From the NCBI GenBank assembly GCA_038247995.1, contig JBBRUG010000036.1, positions 1 to 25,916 on the forward strand: a stretch of DNA of 25,916 bases, written 5' to 3'. The notes below the pieces were generated by a model that made no database searches, had not been told where the DNA came from, and saw only the letters and a program-made list of their open reading frames with translations. A program made the position numbers and the translations under genes. This document shows, piece after piece, positions 1 to 7,305 of the stretch (positions are counted from its first letter, which is position 1; the number at the start of each line of letters is the position of its first letter). This DNA comes from JBBRUG01 sp038247995. GTDB taxonomy: Bacteria > Chloroflexota > Chloroflexia > Chloroflexales > Chloroflexaceae.

Positions 1-1
1 A

Positions 2-1156
2 CAGCATCAGGACGCCGAATCTGCGGCGGCTCCCCCTGCTCCACGTGAGGGAGCAGGGGGCTGGGGGGATGCGGGGAATAGCGCATTGGGACGCGATCCT
101 GTAAAAACCCTACACCTGCAAGCTCCCCCCATCCCCCTGTCCCCCTGTCCCCCTGTCCCCCTGTCGCTTCGTCATCTCACCCGCGTCCTCCAGTACGAAC
201 CCGACGATCTGACCATCGGCGTCGAGGCGGGAATGACTTTGGCCGAGCTGCAAGCCACGCTGGCCGCGCATGGGCAGATGCTCCCGCTCGACGTGGCCGA
301 TCCTGAGACGGTGACAATCGGCGCGTTGGTAGCCAGCGCTGCTGAGGGGCCGCGACGGCTTGGTTATGGGTTGCTGCGCGATTGGGTCTTGAGCCTCACT
401 GTAGTCGAGCCGGACGGCACCATGGTGCGCCTCGGGGCGCAGGTGGTCAAGAATGTCACCGGCTACGACCTCGTGAAACTCTATGTGGGCAGTCGCGGCA
501 CACTCGGCGTGATCGCCGCTGTAAGCCTGAAAGTCTTCCCGCGCCCGCCCGCCGATCTGAGCCTGCTGATTGGCTGCTCTCAACCGGGTGTAGCAATGCG
601 CCTGCTCGATGCGCTGACCGCCACACGGCTTCAGCCAACGGCGGTAGAATACCTGGAGGCTGCGGTGGCGCCCGATGGATTGCCTGCCGGTACATGCGCG
701 TTACTCGTGCGCGTCGAGGGTCATCCGGCGGCGGTAGCGCGCCATCAGTGCGAACTGGCTGCACTCGCGCAGCAACACGGCGCTGATCTCCGTGCCACGC
801 TCACAAGCGCTGCGGTTGAGGCTCTCTGGACGGCGGTTGTTATGCACAGCACGCCGCCCGCGCCGGAAACAGCCGAGCTATTCCGGCTGGCGGTGCAGCC
901 TTCGGCACTGGCAACAGCGCTCAATACGGCCCATATGCTTGCGCAAAAACACTCCGTCCAACTCAGCATCAGTGCGCGCGCCCTGAGCGGCCTGGCTTTT
1001 GTACGAGCTACGGGCGAGGTAGCGGCCTTGCAAAGCTTTGCTGGCGATCTTGCTGCGTTCGCGCAGCGGCCGGCGCCGGCCCGCGACCTCATGCGCAAAC
1101 TCAAAGCCGCTATCGACCCTTATGGCATAATGAACCCGGCGGAACTGATCTGCTGA
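2..1156 (+). CDS. glcE: Glycolate oxidase FAD-binding subunit GlcE (partial or disrupted N-terminus)
   Basis: GlcE is the FAD-linked subunit of the GlcDEF glycolate dehydrogenase, which oxidises glycolate to glyoxylate at the membrane. Recognisable core: VLQYEPDDLTIGVEAGMTLAEL, GQMLPLDV, GPRRLGYG, then VVKNVTGYDLVKLYVGSRGTLGV, which carries the second part of the PCMH-type FAD fold. The C-terminus (RKLKAAIDPYGIMNPAEL) is intact. The usual first 50-60 residues, with the glycine-rich FAD pyrophosphate loop, are not seen. In their place the frame reads through a REP-like hairpin (32-60) and octamer repeats (125-164). The frame is open to the left edge, so the true start may lie outside the window; the first start-like codon inside is TTG at 86, with no convincing Shine-Dalgarno. 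glcF follows after a 139-bp repeat-rich gap. Either this is an in-frame repeat insertion or a truncated gene. Family assignment is firm; functionality is uncertain. Confidence 0.8.
   Translation, partial: QHQDAESAAAPPAPREGAGGWGDAGNSALGRDPVKTLHLQAPPIPLSPCPPVPLSLRHLTRVLQYEPDDLTIGVEAGMTLAELQATLAAHGQMLPLDVADPETVTIGALVASAAEGPRRLGYGLLRDWVLSLTVVEPDGTMVRLGAQVVKNVTGYDLVKLYVGSRGTLGVIAAVSLKVFPRPPADLSLLIGCSQPGVAMRLLDALTATRLQPTAVEYLEAAVAPDGLPAGTCALLVRVEGHPAAVARHQCELAALAQQHGADLRATLTSAAVEALWTAVVMHSTPPAPETAELFRLAVQPSALATALNTAHMLAQKHSVQLSISARALSGLAFVRATGEVAALQSFAGDLAAFAQRPAPARDLMRKLKAAIDPYGIMNPAELIC
32..60. repeat. REP-like hairpin inside or at the 5' end of glcE
   Basis: This is a perfect 11-bp inverted repeat (CCCCCTGCTCC at 32-42 and its complement at 50-60) with a 7-nt loop. 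It is followed by a G-rich tail and the decamer TAGCGCATTG (79-88). The same decamer and a similar C/G-rich hairpin pair occur at 15528-15607, so I infer a dispersed REP-type family. Confidence 0.7.
125..164. repeat. Octamer tandem array CCCCCTGT
   Basis: Four exact copies of CCCCCTGT (133-164) are preceded by a degenerate unit CCCCCCAT (125-132). In the glcE frame it is read as a Pro/Leu/Ser/Cys-rich stretch. Related octamers (CATCCTGT, CCCCTTGT) occur in the glcE-glcF gap. Confidence 0.8.
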
Positions 1157-1227
1157 GCACCGATCACTGAACACCGAAAACCAGAGTACCAAGAACCAAA
1201 GCACCAGAGCACCGAAATGACCCACAA

Positions 1228-1272
1228 CACTCAGCACTCAGCACTTGTCATCCTGTCATCCTGTCCCCTTGT
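1228..1272. repeat. Heptamer and octamer array in the glcE-glcF gap
   Basis: Three heptamers (CACTCAG, CACTCAG, CACTTGT; 1228-1248) run into three octamers (CATCCTGT twice, CCCCTTGT; 1249-1272). The sequence before it (1157-1220) is an A/C-rich string of 'accaaga/accagag' words with irregular 7-8 bp spacing. No gene is seen here. Confidence 0.7.
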
Positions 1273-1283
1273 CACCCATACCC

Positions 1284-1287
1284 GGAG
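1284..1287 (+). promoter_or_regulatory. Ribosome binding site deciding the glcF start
   Basis: GGAG lies 8 nt before the ATG at 1296. This supports that start over an upstream in-frame TTG at 1245, which would add 17 residues encoded by repeat DNA. Confidence 0.7.
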
Positions 1288-1295
1288 AACCCGAC

Positions 1296-2687
1296 ATGAC
1301 GATCGAAGTCACCCCGAGCCGCGAGCCAATGCCGATCCCGCTGATCGGTTTCAGCGCCAAAGATAAGCCGAGTTCCGATATTATCAACACCTGTGTTCAT
1401 TGCGGTCTGTGCCTACCTTCCTGCCCAACCTATCGTGAAACGGGCCTGGAGATGTCGTCGCCGCGTGGACGGATCTACCTGATGAAGGCCGTCGATGAGG
1501 GCCGGATCGGCATGGACAGTGAGGTGTTTCAGGAGCAGATGAGCCAATGCCTCAACTGTCGCGCTTGCGAGGCGGTTTGCCCTTCGGGCGTGCAGTATGG
1601 CGCCATTCTGGAGAATAGTCGGGCGCAGATCGAGCAGGCGCGCGGAATTCACGCGCCCGCGCCGCAAAGTGCCGCAACTGCCGAGGTTGGTGTGCCGGAA
1701 CTGCCGATCTGGATCAAAGGTATCCGTGGCGCGGTGTTTGGCGGCTTGTTCAAGCATATGGGCCTGTTCCGGCTCTTCTCGCAGAGCATGAAGCTGTATC
1801 AGCGCAGCGGCGCGCAGTGGTTCGCCCGCAAGAGCGGCCTGCTCAAGCTTATGGGCCTCGCCGATACCGAGACGATGCTGCCGCCGATCAGTGCCTCTTT
1901 CACTGTGCCGCAAGGCCAGGTTTATCACCCGGATCGCGTGCCGCGCCCGCGCTACAGCGTCGCGCTGCTCAGCGGTTGTATTATGAGTACCGCGTTTGCC
2001 GAGGTGCATAACGCCACCATTCGCGTGTTGCAGAAGAATGGCTGCGAGGTAATCCTGCCGCCCGATCAGGGTTGCTGTGGTGCGCTGCACACCCATGGCG
2101 GCGATCTCGACGGCGGCCGTGAGCTGGCCCGGCGCAATATCGCTGCCTTCGAGGGCCTTGGCGTAGATGCGATTATCGTCAATGCCGCCGGTTGTGGCAG
2201 CACGCTCAAAGAGTACGGCCACCTGCTCCACGACGATCCTGAGTGGTACGATCGTGCTGTCGCCTTCAGCAACAAGATCAAAGACGTACACGAGTTCCTG
2301 GCCGGGATCGAGTTGAACCGCGAGGATCTCGGGCGCCTGGACGTGACCGTTACCTATCAGGAGCCCTGCCACCTGGTCCACGCCCAGCGCATCAGCGTGC
2401 AGCCGCGCACATTGCTCAATGCCATTCCCGGCCTGGAACTACGCGAGATGCACGAGAGTTCGCTCTGTTGCGGCAGCGCCGGGATCTACAATGTCACGCA
2501 GCCCGCTATGGCATTGGCCCTTGGTGCACGCAAAGTGGACAACGCCCTCGCCACCGGCGCCAAGGTGATCGCCACCGGCAACCCCGGCTGTGCGCTCCAA
2601 CTCGCCGGCGAACTGCGCCGCCGCGGCGAAGATGTGCAGGTGCGCTATATCGTTGAACTGCTCGACGAAGCGTATCGGCGGGCGTGA
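1296..2687 (+). CDS. glcF: Glycolate oxidase iron-sulfur subunit GlcF
   Basis: GlcF is the electron-transfer subunit of glycolate dehydrogenase and passes electrons from the GlcD/GlcE flavins toward the quinone pool. The 463-residue product has two N-terminal ferredoxin motifs, CVHCGLCLPSCP and CLNCRACEAVCP, for two [4Fe-4S] clusters. Two C-terminal cysteine-rich (CCG) domains follow: one around SGCIMS...GCCGALHTHGG, the second around YQEPCHLVH...SSLCCGSAGIYN and ending in NPGCALQL. This is the standard GlcF architecture and length. The ATG at 1296 is chosen for its GGAG at 8 nt. It follows glcE on the same strand; glcD would be expected further left, outside the window. Two hairpins after the stop may end the transcript. 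Confidence 0.95.
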   Translation: MTIEVTPSREPMPIPLIGFSAKDKPSSDIINTCVHCGLCLPSCPTYRETGLEMSSPRGRIYLMKAVDEGRIGMDSEVFQEQMSQCLNCRACEAVCPSGVQYGAILENSRAQIEQARGIHAPAPQSAATAEVGVPELPIWIKGIRGAVFGGLFKHMGLFRLFSQSMKLYQRSGAQWFARKSGLLKLMGLADTETMLPPISASFTVPQGQVYHPDRVPRPRYSVALLSGCIMSTAFAEVHNATIRVLQKNGCEVILPPDQGCCGALHTHGGDLDGGRELARRNIAAFEGLGVDAIIVNAAGCGSTLKEYGHLLHDDPEWYDRAVAFSNKIKDVHEFLAGIELNREDLGRLDVTVTYQEPCHLVHAQRISVQPRTLLNAIPGLELREMHESSLCCGSAGIYNVTQPAMALALGARKVDNALATGAKVIATGNPGCALQLAGELRRRGEDVQVRYIVELLDEAYRRA

Positions 2688-2706
2688 GCGCAGGCGGCGG
2701 GCGGCA

Positions 2707-2742
2707 GCGCGGGCGGCAAAGCTTCAGCTTGCCGGCCCGCGC
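2707..2742. terminator. Strong hairpin 20 bp after glcF
   Basis: An 8-bp outer stem (GCGCGGGC at 2707-2714 with 2735-2742) and a 5-bp inner stem (GGCAA at 2715-2719 with 2729-2733) are separated by a single-base bulge, around a small TTCA-type loop. There is no T-run after it, so it is not a classic intrinsic terminator. It may be a 3'-end stabiliser or a REP-like element. Confidence 0.45.
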
Positions 2743-2750
2743 CAACATAG

Positions 2751-2771
2751 AGCAGCGCCCTTCAGGGCGCG
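2751..2771. repeat. 21-bp repeated hairpin, copy 1
   Basis: A perfect 6-bp stem GCGCCC/GGGCGC with loop TTCA (2755-2770). The 21-bp segment is the exact reverse complement of 24522-24542, so it is a dispersed hairpin present in both orientations in this window. Confidence 0.7.
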
Positions 2772-2772
2772 G

Positions 2773-2828
2773 ACGTGCGTGGGTGCGTGGGCGCGAACGT
2801 GCGTGGGTGCGTGGGTGCGTGGGCGCGG
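2773..2828. repeat. Octamer array (GGGTGCGT type), 7 units
   Basis: Seven consecutive 8-bp units: ACGTGCGT, GGGTGCGT, GGGCGCGA, ACGTGCGT, GGGTGCGT, GGGTGCGT, GGGCGCGG. The order suggests duplication of a three-unit block. Confidence 0.85.
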
Positions 2829-2841
2829 TCCTTAGCCCCTT

Positions 2842-2911
2842 GGTCGTCGGTCGTCGGTCGTCGGTCGTCGGTCGTCGGTCGTCGGTCGTCGGTCGTCGGT
2901 CGTCGGTCGTC
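2842..2911. repeat. Perfect heptamer array GGTCGTC x10
   Basis: Ten uninterrupted identical copies of GGTCGTC, followed by a partial unit GGTC (2912-2915). Perfect identity implies recent expansion or active homogenisation. Copy number may differ among strains. Confidence 0.95.
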
Positions 2912-2979
2912 GGTCTCGATCCTTGGCCTTTTGTCAGACTGCCACCAATCGTCCGCCGCGTGGCAAGACTTTGCACAGT

Positions 2980-3012
2980 TTGCATAAGCTTATGATCGCA
3001 TGCTATTATAAT
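2980..3012 (+). promoter_or_regulatory. Candidate sigma70-like promoter upstream of actB
   Basis: TTGCAT (2980-2985), 18-bp spacer, TATTAT (3004-3009) with an extended -10 TGC (3001-3003); a perfect TATAAT overlaps at 3007-3012. It is about 260 bp upstream of actB, implying a long 5' leader if used. Confidence 0.5.
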
Positions 3013-3181
3013 CCCCGCCGGAACAAAGAACGTATTGAACCATACGCATGCATCCTGGCCCGCCGTGCCCAGCATCTTTGTCCCACCTTCCGCCACACCG
3101 CATGCCTGTCATCCATTCCTCACGTGTAGGTCGCTCAGGCAAAATAGGTATGCCTTTTAGCAGTGTTGCCCAACCGACTTC

Positions 3182-3190
3182 TGCTAGAAT
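3182..3190 (+). promoter_or_regulatory. Candidate extended -10 element proximal to actB
   Basis: TGCTAGAAT, an extended -10 hexamer TAGAAT with upstream TG, lies 78 bp before the actB ATG. No good -35 at standard spacing is seen. The same TGCTAnnAT form appears at 3001 and 15692. Confidence 0.35.
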
Positions 3191-3268
3191 AAGGCCAAAC
3201 CTCGTGCCTGGGTTCACAAAGTAGCGCCGGGGCTTCGTGCCCCTGGTTGCCTAGTCTGGCTACTGCCG

Positions 3269-6200
3269 ATGAGTGAGATAACTTTTCACCCCTCCGAGCC
3301 CGAGCTCGCCGCTGTACGCGAACGCTTGCAGAATACGCGTGGCCGGCAGTTCTGGCGCTCGTTAGACGAGTTGGCCGATACGCCGGCGTTTCGTGAATTG
3401 ATCGATCGGGAATTTCCGCATGGGTCGGCCGAAATGGCCGATGCGGTGACCCGGCGTACCTTTTTGAAGTTGATGGGCGCGTCGCTTGCCCTCGCCGGCT
3501 TGTCCGGCTGTACGGCGGCGATCCGCCAGCCGCAGGAGCAAGTTGCGCCGTTTGCCCGTGCGCCCCTTGATCAGACGCCCGGTATTCCGCTCTACTACGC
3601 CACAGCCCTCAGCCTCGATGGGTTCGGCCTGGGTGTAGCGGTGAAGAACCACGATGGGCGTCCGACGAAGATTGAGGGCAATCCGGCGCATCCGGCCAGC
3701 CTTGGCGCGACGGATATTTATGCGCAGGCTGAGATTTTAAGCCTCTACGACCCGGATCGTCCCGAGACGCTCCTGCGCCGGGGGGCAATTGCGACTTGGG
3801 AGACGTTTGTTCCGGCGCTCAGTGAGGTGATGCAGATCCAGCGTGCCCTTCAGGGTCAGGGGTTGCGCATCCTGACGCCAACTATTACGTCGCCCAGCCT
3901 CGCTGCGCAGTTTGCTGAACTGCTCACCGCGCTCCCCGCAGCCCAATGGATCCAGTACGATCCCGTCGGGCGCAGCAATACCTACGCGGGCGCAGAGTTG
4001 GCTTTCGGTGAGCCGGTCGAGACGCGCTATAATTTCGCTGAAGCTAGCGTGATTGTGGCGCTCGATGCCGATTTCCTCAGCGAGGGCCCGGGCCGTGTGC
4101 GCTACGCCCGCGACTTTATGAATGGCCGGCGCGTGCGCCAGAGTAGCCAGGCGATCAGTCGGCTTTATGTTGTCGATCCGGCCCTCACGCCGACCGGCAT
4201 CATTGCCGATCATCGGTTGCCGCTGAAAGCGAGCGCAGTAGCCGGCGCCGCTGCAGCCCTCGCTGCTGCCCTTGGCGTGAGTGGCGCCAACGCACCGGGC
4301 GATCTTCCCGGCGCCGAGTTCCTGGCTGCCGTGATTGCCGATCTCCAGGCCGCCGGCGCAAATGGTCTGGTTGTTGTGGGCGAGGCCCAACCCCCGGTGG
4401 TTCACGCCCTGGCCCATGCGATCAACGCCGCCCTCGGTGCCGTCGGTACCACGGTTGAGTATACCGACCCTGTCGCCGTTCAGCCCGCCGATCAGAATGC
4501 GGCGCTGCGCGAATTGGTGAGCGATCTCAACGCCGATGCGGTTGAGGTGCTGATTGTCATCGATGCCAACCCGGTTTACACGGCGCCGGCCGACCTGAAC
4601 TTTGCCGCTGCAATGGAGCGCGCAACCTTCAAAGCGGTGCTTAATCCATACGACGACGAAACCGCCGTACTTGCCGATTGGTTCGTGCCGCAGGCGCATC
4701 TGCTCGAAATGTGGACTGACTTGCGCGCCTACGACGGCACGACAACAATTGTGCAGCCGCTGATCCTGCCGCTCTACGGCGGGCGCAGCGCCCACGAATT
4801 GTTGGCTGTGCTCAGCGGCCAGATCGGCCCAACCGACTACGACATTGTGCGTGCGTACTGGCAAGCGGCGAGCGGTGTCGCGGAAGCCGAGTTCGACAAC
4901 TTCTTCCGCGGGGCGCTGAATAATGGTGTGGTGCCGGGTACGCAGTTGCCCGCCCGCAACCTGGCTCTGGCTGGTGGCTTGAATTTCACCCTGCCGACAC
5001 CGGTAGCCGGGGTGGAAGTGAACTTCCGCGCCGACCCCACGGTTTACGATGGGCGCTATACGAATAATGGGTGGCTCCAGGAGTTGCCCAAACCAACCAC
5101 AAAACTCACCTGGGACAATGCGGCGCTGGTGAGCCCATCTACGGCGAACCGCTTGCTTGGTTTGAACTTCGATATGACCGAACTGGCCACCGGTACCGAG
5201 ACGGAGCGCGGCATGGCGTTGGAACGCCTGGCGCAGGCCAACGGCCAGATGATCGATGTGAGTTATGCCGGCTTCAGTTTGCGCCTGCCGGTCTGGGTTA
5301 CGCCCGGCCACGCCGACGACACAATAACCATTCATCTTGGTTATGGCCGCTCGCGCGCCGGACGGGTCGGGACTGATACCGGCTTTAATGCCTATGCGCT
5401 GCGCAGCAGCACGGCGCCCTGGTTCGGCGAAGCGCAGGTGAGTACGACGAATGAGCGCTATACCCTGGTGAGCACGCAGGATCACTGGACCCTCGCCGAT
5501 CGCGATATTGTGCGTACCGGCGCGTTCGCCGCCTTCCAGGCCGATCCCAAATCGATTTCACGGGAAATCTATAACGAAAAGTACGGGCGCGACTCGCCCG
5601 ACTACGAGAGTTTGCTGCCCGGCGACGGTAATGCCAACCTGCCGAGTTTTGCTACCGGCAATCAATGGGGAATGTCGATCGACCTCACGGCCTGTACCGG
5701 CTGTAACGCCTGTGTGATCGCTTGCCAGGCCGAGAATAACATCCCGATTGTCGGCAAGGATCAGGTGGCGGTGGGGCGCGAGATGCACTGGATCCGCATT
5801 GACCGCTACTTCGCCGGTGATAACCTCGATAACCCCGAAACATATGTGATGCCAATGACCTGTATGCACTGCGAGCAGGCGCCGTGCGAACTGGTCTGCC
5901 CGGTCGCGGCTACTGTCCACGACCACGAAGGCATCAACAATATGATCTATAACCGCTGTGTCGGTACGAAATACTGCTCGAACAACTGCCCCTACAAGGT
6001 GCGGCGGTTCAACTTCCTGCAATACAGCGATGTTGACACCGCCAGCCTCAAGCTGATGCGCAACCCCGAAGTGACGGTGCGTAACCGGGGCGTGATGGAG
6101 AAGTGCAGCTTCTGCATCCAGCGTATTTCCGCGGTACGCATTCGGTCGAAGGTGGATGGCAATCGCGCGATCCGCGATGGCGAAATTCTCACGGCCTGCC

Positions 6201-6370
6201 AGCAGGTCTGCCCGACACAGGCGATTGTGTTCGGCGACATCAACGACACCCAGAGCCAGGTTGCGCAGTTGAAGGCCGAGCCGCACAACTATAACCTGCT
6301 CGCCGAGTTGAATACCAAGCCGCGCGTCAGCTACCTTGCGCGTGTGAGCAACCCGAATGAGACGCTGTGA
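3269..6370 (+). CDS. actB: Alternative complex III iron-sulfur subunit ActB (molybdopterin-oxidoreductase-like)
   Basis: ActB is the large peripheral iron-sulfur subunit of ACIII, the quinol:electron-acceptor oxidoreductase that replaces cytochrome bc1. The 1033-residue product fits the fused form. Residues 20-60 (FWRSLDELADTPAFRELIDREFP) match the extended Tat leader typical of MoCo/4Fe-4S proteins. A twin-arginine motif TRRTFLKLMG (61-70) is followed by a lipobox LSGC with Cys81. The middle is a molybdopterin-oxidoreductase-like domain; in characterised ACIII this domain lacks the cofactor. The C-terminal DmsB/PsrB-like domain has Cys809/812/815/819, 865/868/873/877, 897/903/907, 946/949 and 977/981, consistent with the four clusters known for ActB. 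No clear Shine-Dalgarno precedes the ATG, but it is the only start giving the full leader. It heads the act-cox cluster. actC and actD, usual partners, do not follow. Confidence 0.93.
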   Translation: MSEITFHPSEPELAAVRERLQNTRGRQFWRSLDELADTPAFRELIDREFPHGSAEMADAVTRRTFLKLMGASLALAGLSGCTAAIRQPQEQVAPFARAPLDQTPGIPLYYATALSLDGFGLGVAVKNHDGRPTKIEGNPAHPASLGATDIYAQAEILSLYDPDRPETLLRRGAIATWETFVPALSEVMQIQRALQGQGLRILTPTITSPSLAAQFAELLTALPAAQWIQYDPVGRSNTYAGAELAFGEPVETRYNFAEASVIVALDADFLSEGPGRVRYARDFMNGRRVRQSSQAISRLYVVDPALTPTGIIADHRLPLKASAVAGAAAALAAALGVSGANAPGDLPGAEFLAAVIADLQAAGANGLVVVGEAQPPVVHALAHAINAALGAVGTTVEYTDPVAVQPADQNAALRELVSDLNADAVEVLIVIDANPVYTAPADLNFAAAMERATFKAVLNPYDDETAVLADWFVPQAHLLEMWTDLRAYDGTTTIVQPLILPLYGGRSAHELLAVLSGQIGPTDYDIVRAYWQAASGVAEAEFDNFFRGALNNGVVPGTQLPARNLALAGGLNFTLPTPVAGVEVNFRADPTVYDGRYTNNGWLQELPKPTTKLTWDNAALVSPSTANRLLGLNFDMTELATGTETERGMALERLAQANGQMIDVSYAGFSLRLPVWVTPGHADDTITIHLGYGRSRAGRVGTDTGFNAYALRSSTAPWFGEAQVSTTNERYTLVSTQDHWTLADRDIVRTGAFAAFQADPKSISREIYNEKYGRDSPDYESLLPGDGNANLPSFATGNQWGMSIDLTACTGCNACVIACQAENNIPIVGKDQVAVGREMHWIRIDRYFAGDNLDNPETYVMPMTCMHCEQAPCELVCPVAATVHDHEGINNMIYNRCVGTKYCSNNCPYKVRRFNFLQYSDVDTASLKLMRNPEVTVRNRGVMEKCSFCIQRISAVRIRSKVDGNRAIRDGEILTACQQVCPTQAIVFGDINDTQSQVAQLKAEPHNYNLLAELNTKPRVSYLARVSNPNETL

Positions 6371-6423
6371 TGCGGGGAAATCGGTACGGGTGCGTCGCGA
6401 TGGCCCGTACCGATGTCACTAGT
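6371..6423. other. Short spacer after actB
   Basis: It contains an imperfect inverted repeat: ATCGGTACGGG (6380-6390) and CCCGTACCGAT (6405-6415) are exact complements, giving an 11-bp stem with a 14-nt loop. It is not followed by a T-run. It may be a 3'-end processing or attenuating hairpin between actB and actE. Confidence 0.55.
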
Positions 6424-6518
6424 ACAACTCGGCAGAAGTTTGCCAGGGGTTGTACGTGGGTTTGAGCCCGCCACAGTGCGGCGTCCGCCGTAGGCGGACG
6501 TACGCTTTAGCGTACTAG
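6424..6518 (+). repeat. 95-bp multi-hairpin intergenic element, copy 1
   Basis: This matches copy 2 (7124-7218) at 89 of 95 positions with no gaps. Predicted stems: ACAAC/GTTGT enclosing GGCA/TGCC; GTGGGT/GCCCGC around TTGA; GTCCGCC/GGCGGAC with loop GTA, extended by a C-G pair; TACGC/GCGTA with loop TTTA. It sits in the actB-actE gap, ending 13 bp before the actE start, and would be in the operon transcript. Confidence 0.85.
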
Positions 6519-6531
6519 AAGTGGATCGATT

Positions 6532-7122
6532 ATGACAGTTCACCGGCGTCAATCGTGGCTCGTTCGCCTGGCAGTGCTTCCGCTCTGTCTCTTTCTGGCG
6601 GCGTGTCATATCGATATGTATGACCAGCCACGCTACACGGCTAACCAGCCGAGCGAGTTCTTCGCCGACGGGCGTGCGATGCGTCCGCCGGTGCCGAACG
6701 CGGTGGCGATGGGCCGCTTCGACCCGGACTCGGCGATTTTTACCGGCCGGGTAAATGGCGAACTGGCGGCTGAACTGCCTGTCGAACTGAATGCAAATCT
6801 GCTTGCCGAAGGTGAGAAGCTTTATAATGCCTACTGCCAACCATGCCACGGCATTTTGGGCGATGGGAACGGCATTATCGCCCAGCGCGGCCCGATCGTC
6901 GTGACGACCTTGCATAATGACCGCTTACGTACGGTGCAGGTGGGCTACTTCTTCGATGTGATTACCAACGGCATCGGCCGTATGTACGGCTATGGCGCCC
7001 GCATTCCCGCTGAAGACCGCTGGGCGGTGATCGCCTATGTCCGCGCCCTGCAACTCAGCCAGAACGCAAACGCTGATACACTGACGCCCGAGGACCTCCA
7101 ACAACTTGAGGCTGGTAACTAG
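6532..7122 (+). CDS. actE: Alternative complex III mono-heme cytochrome c lipoprotein ActE
   Basis: ActE is the mono-heme cytochrome c subunit of ACIII on the outer face of the membrane, accepting electrons from the iron-sulfur/pentaheme part. The 196-residue protein has a signal segment with lipobox LAAC (Cys25 is the likely lipid anchor), then a proline-rich linker (RPPVPNAVAMGRFDPDSAIF). The class I cytochrome c domain has CQPCH at 102-106 and Met in the later GRMYGYG segment as candidate sixth ligand. Length and the order signal-linker-heme agree with the family. The gene lies between two copies of a 95-bp structured repeat, and the stop is followed almost at once by copy 2. The Shine-Dalgarno is weak. 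Identification is supported by the neighbouring actB and actA. Confidence 0.9.
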   Translation: MTVHRRQSWLVRLAVLPLCLFLAACHIDMYDQPRYTANQPSEFFADGRAMRPPVPNAVAMGRFDPDSAIFTGRVNGELAAELPVELNANLLAEGEKLYNAYCQPCHGILGDGNGIIAQRGPIVVTTLHNDRLRTVQVGYFFDVITNGIGRMYGYGARIPAEDRWAVIAYVRALQLSQNANADTLTPEDLQQLEAGN

Positions 7123-7123
7123 G

Positions 7124-7218
7124 ACAACTCGGCAAAAGTTCGCCAGGGGTTGTACGCGGGTTTGAACCCGCCACAGTGCGGTGTCCGCCGTAGGCGGACT
7201 TACGCTTTAGCGTACTAG
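7124..7218 (+). repeat. 95-bp multi-hairpin intergenic element, copy 2
   Basis: Same element as 6424-6518, beginning one base after the actE stop. Two of the six differences fall in the second stem and change a Watson-Crick pair here to a G-U pair in copy 1. Two others (59 and 77 of the element) are a pairing C-G in copy 1 and a T-T mismatch here. One changes an inner pair of the first stem (A-C mismatch here) and one lies in its loop. Confidence 0.85.
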
Positions 7219-7233
7219 TTAGCGGTATGGCTC

Positions 7234-7295
7234 AGGAAGTAGGCGCATTGTCGGGGCGAACCTGCCTCTTGCCTCCTACTTCCTGCCTCCTAGAC
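7234..7295. repeat. Inverted repeat and heptamer array before actA
   Basis: AGGAAGTAGG (7234-7243) pairs perfectly with 7275-7284. The right arm belongs to five heptamers: CCTGCCT, CTTGCCT, CCTACTT, CCTGCCT, CCTAGAC (7261-7295). The stem ends about 20 bp before the actA ATG, so it could influence ribosome access. Confidence 0.7.
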
Positions 7296-7305
7296 AGAGA
7301 GCACT

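Larger units (their letters stand above)
2688..3268. other. 581-bp gap between glcF and actB, repeat-rich and non-coding
   Basis: No supportable gene is seen. From left to right it holds two hairpins (2707-2742, 2755-2770), an octamer array (2773-2828), a heptamer array (2842-2911) and then more normal sequence with two candidate promoters (2980-3012 and 3182-3190). Frames open across the repeats encode only low-complexity peptides. Confidence 0.8.

Noticed and set aside
2506..3096. Open frames across the glcF-actB gap on both strands
   Set aside because: They translate octamer and heptamer arrays into low-complexity peptides and overlap the end of glcF.
3737..5485. A 582-residue - strand open frame inside actB
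   Set aside because: It is a high-GC shadow of the actB codons. The product resembles no family and has no ribosome binding site.
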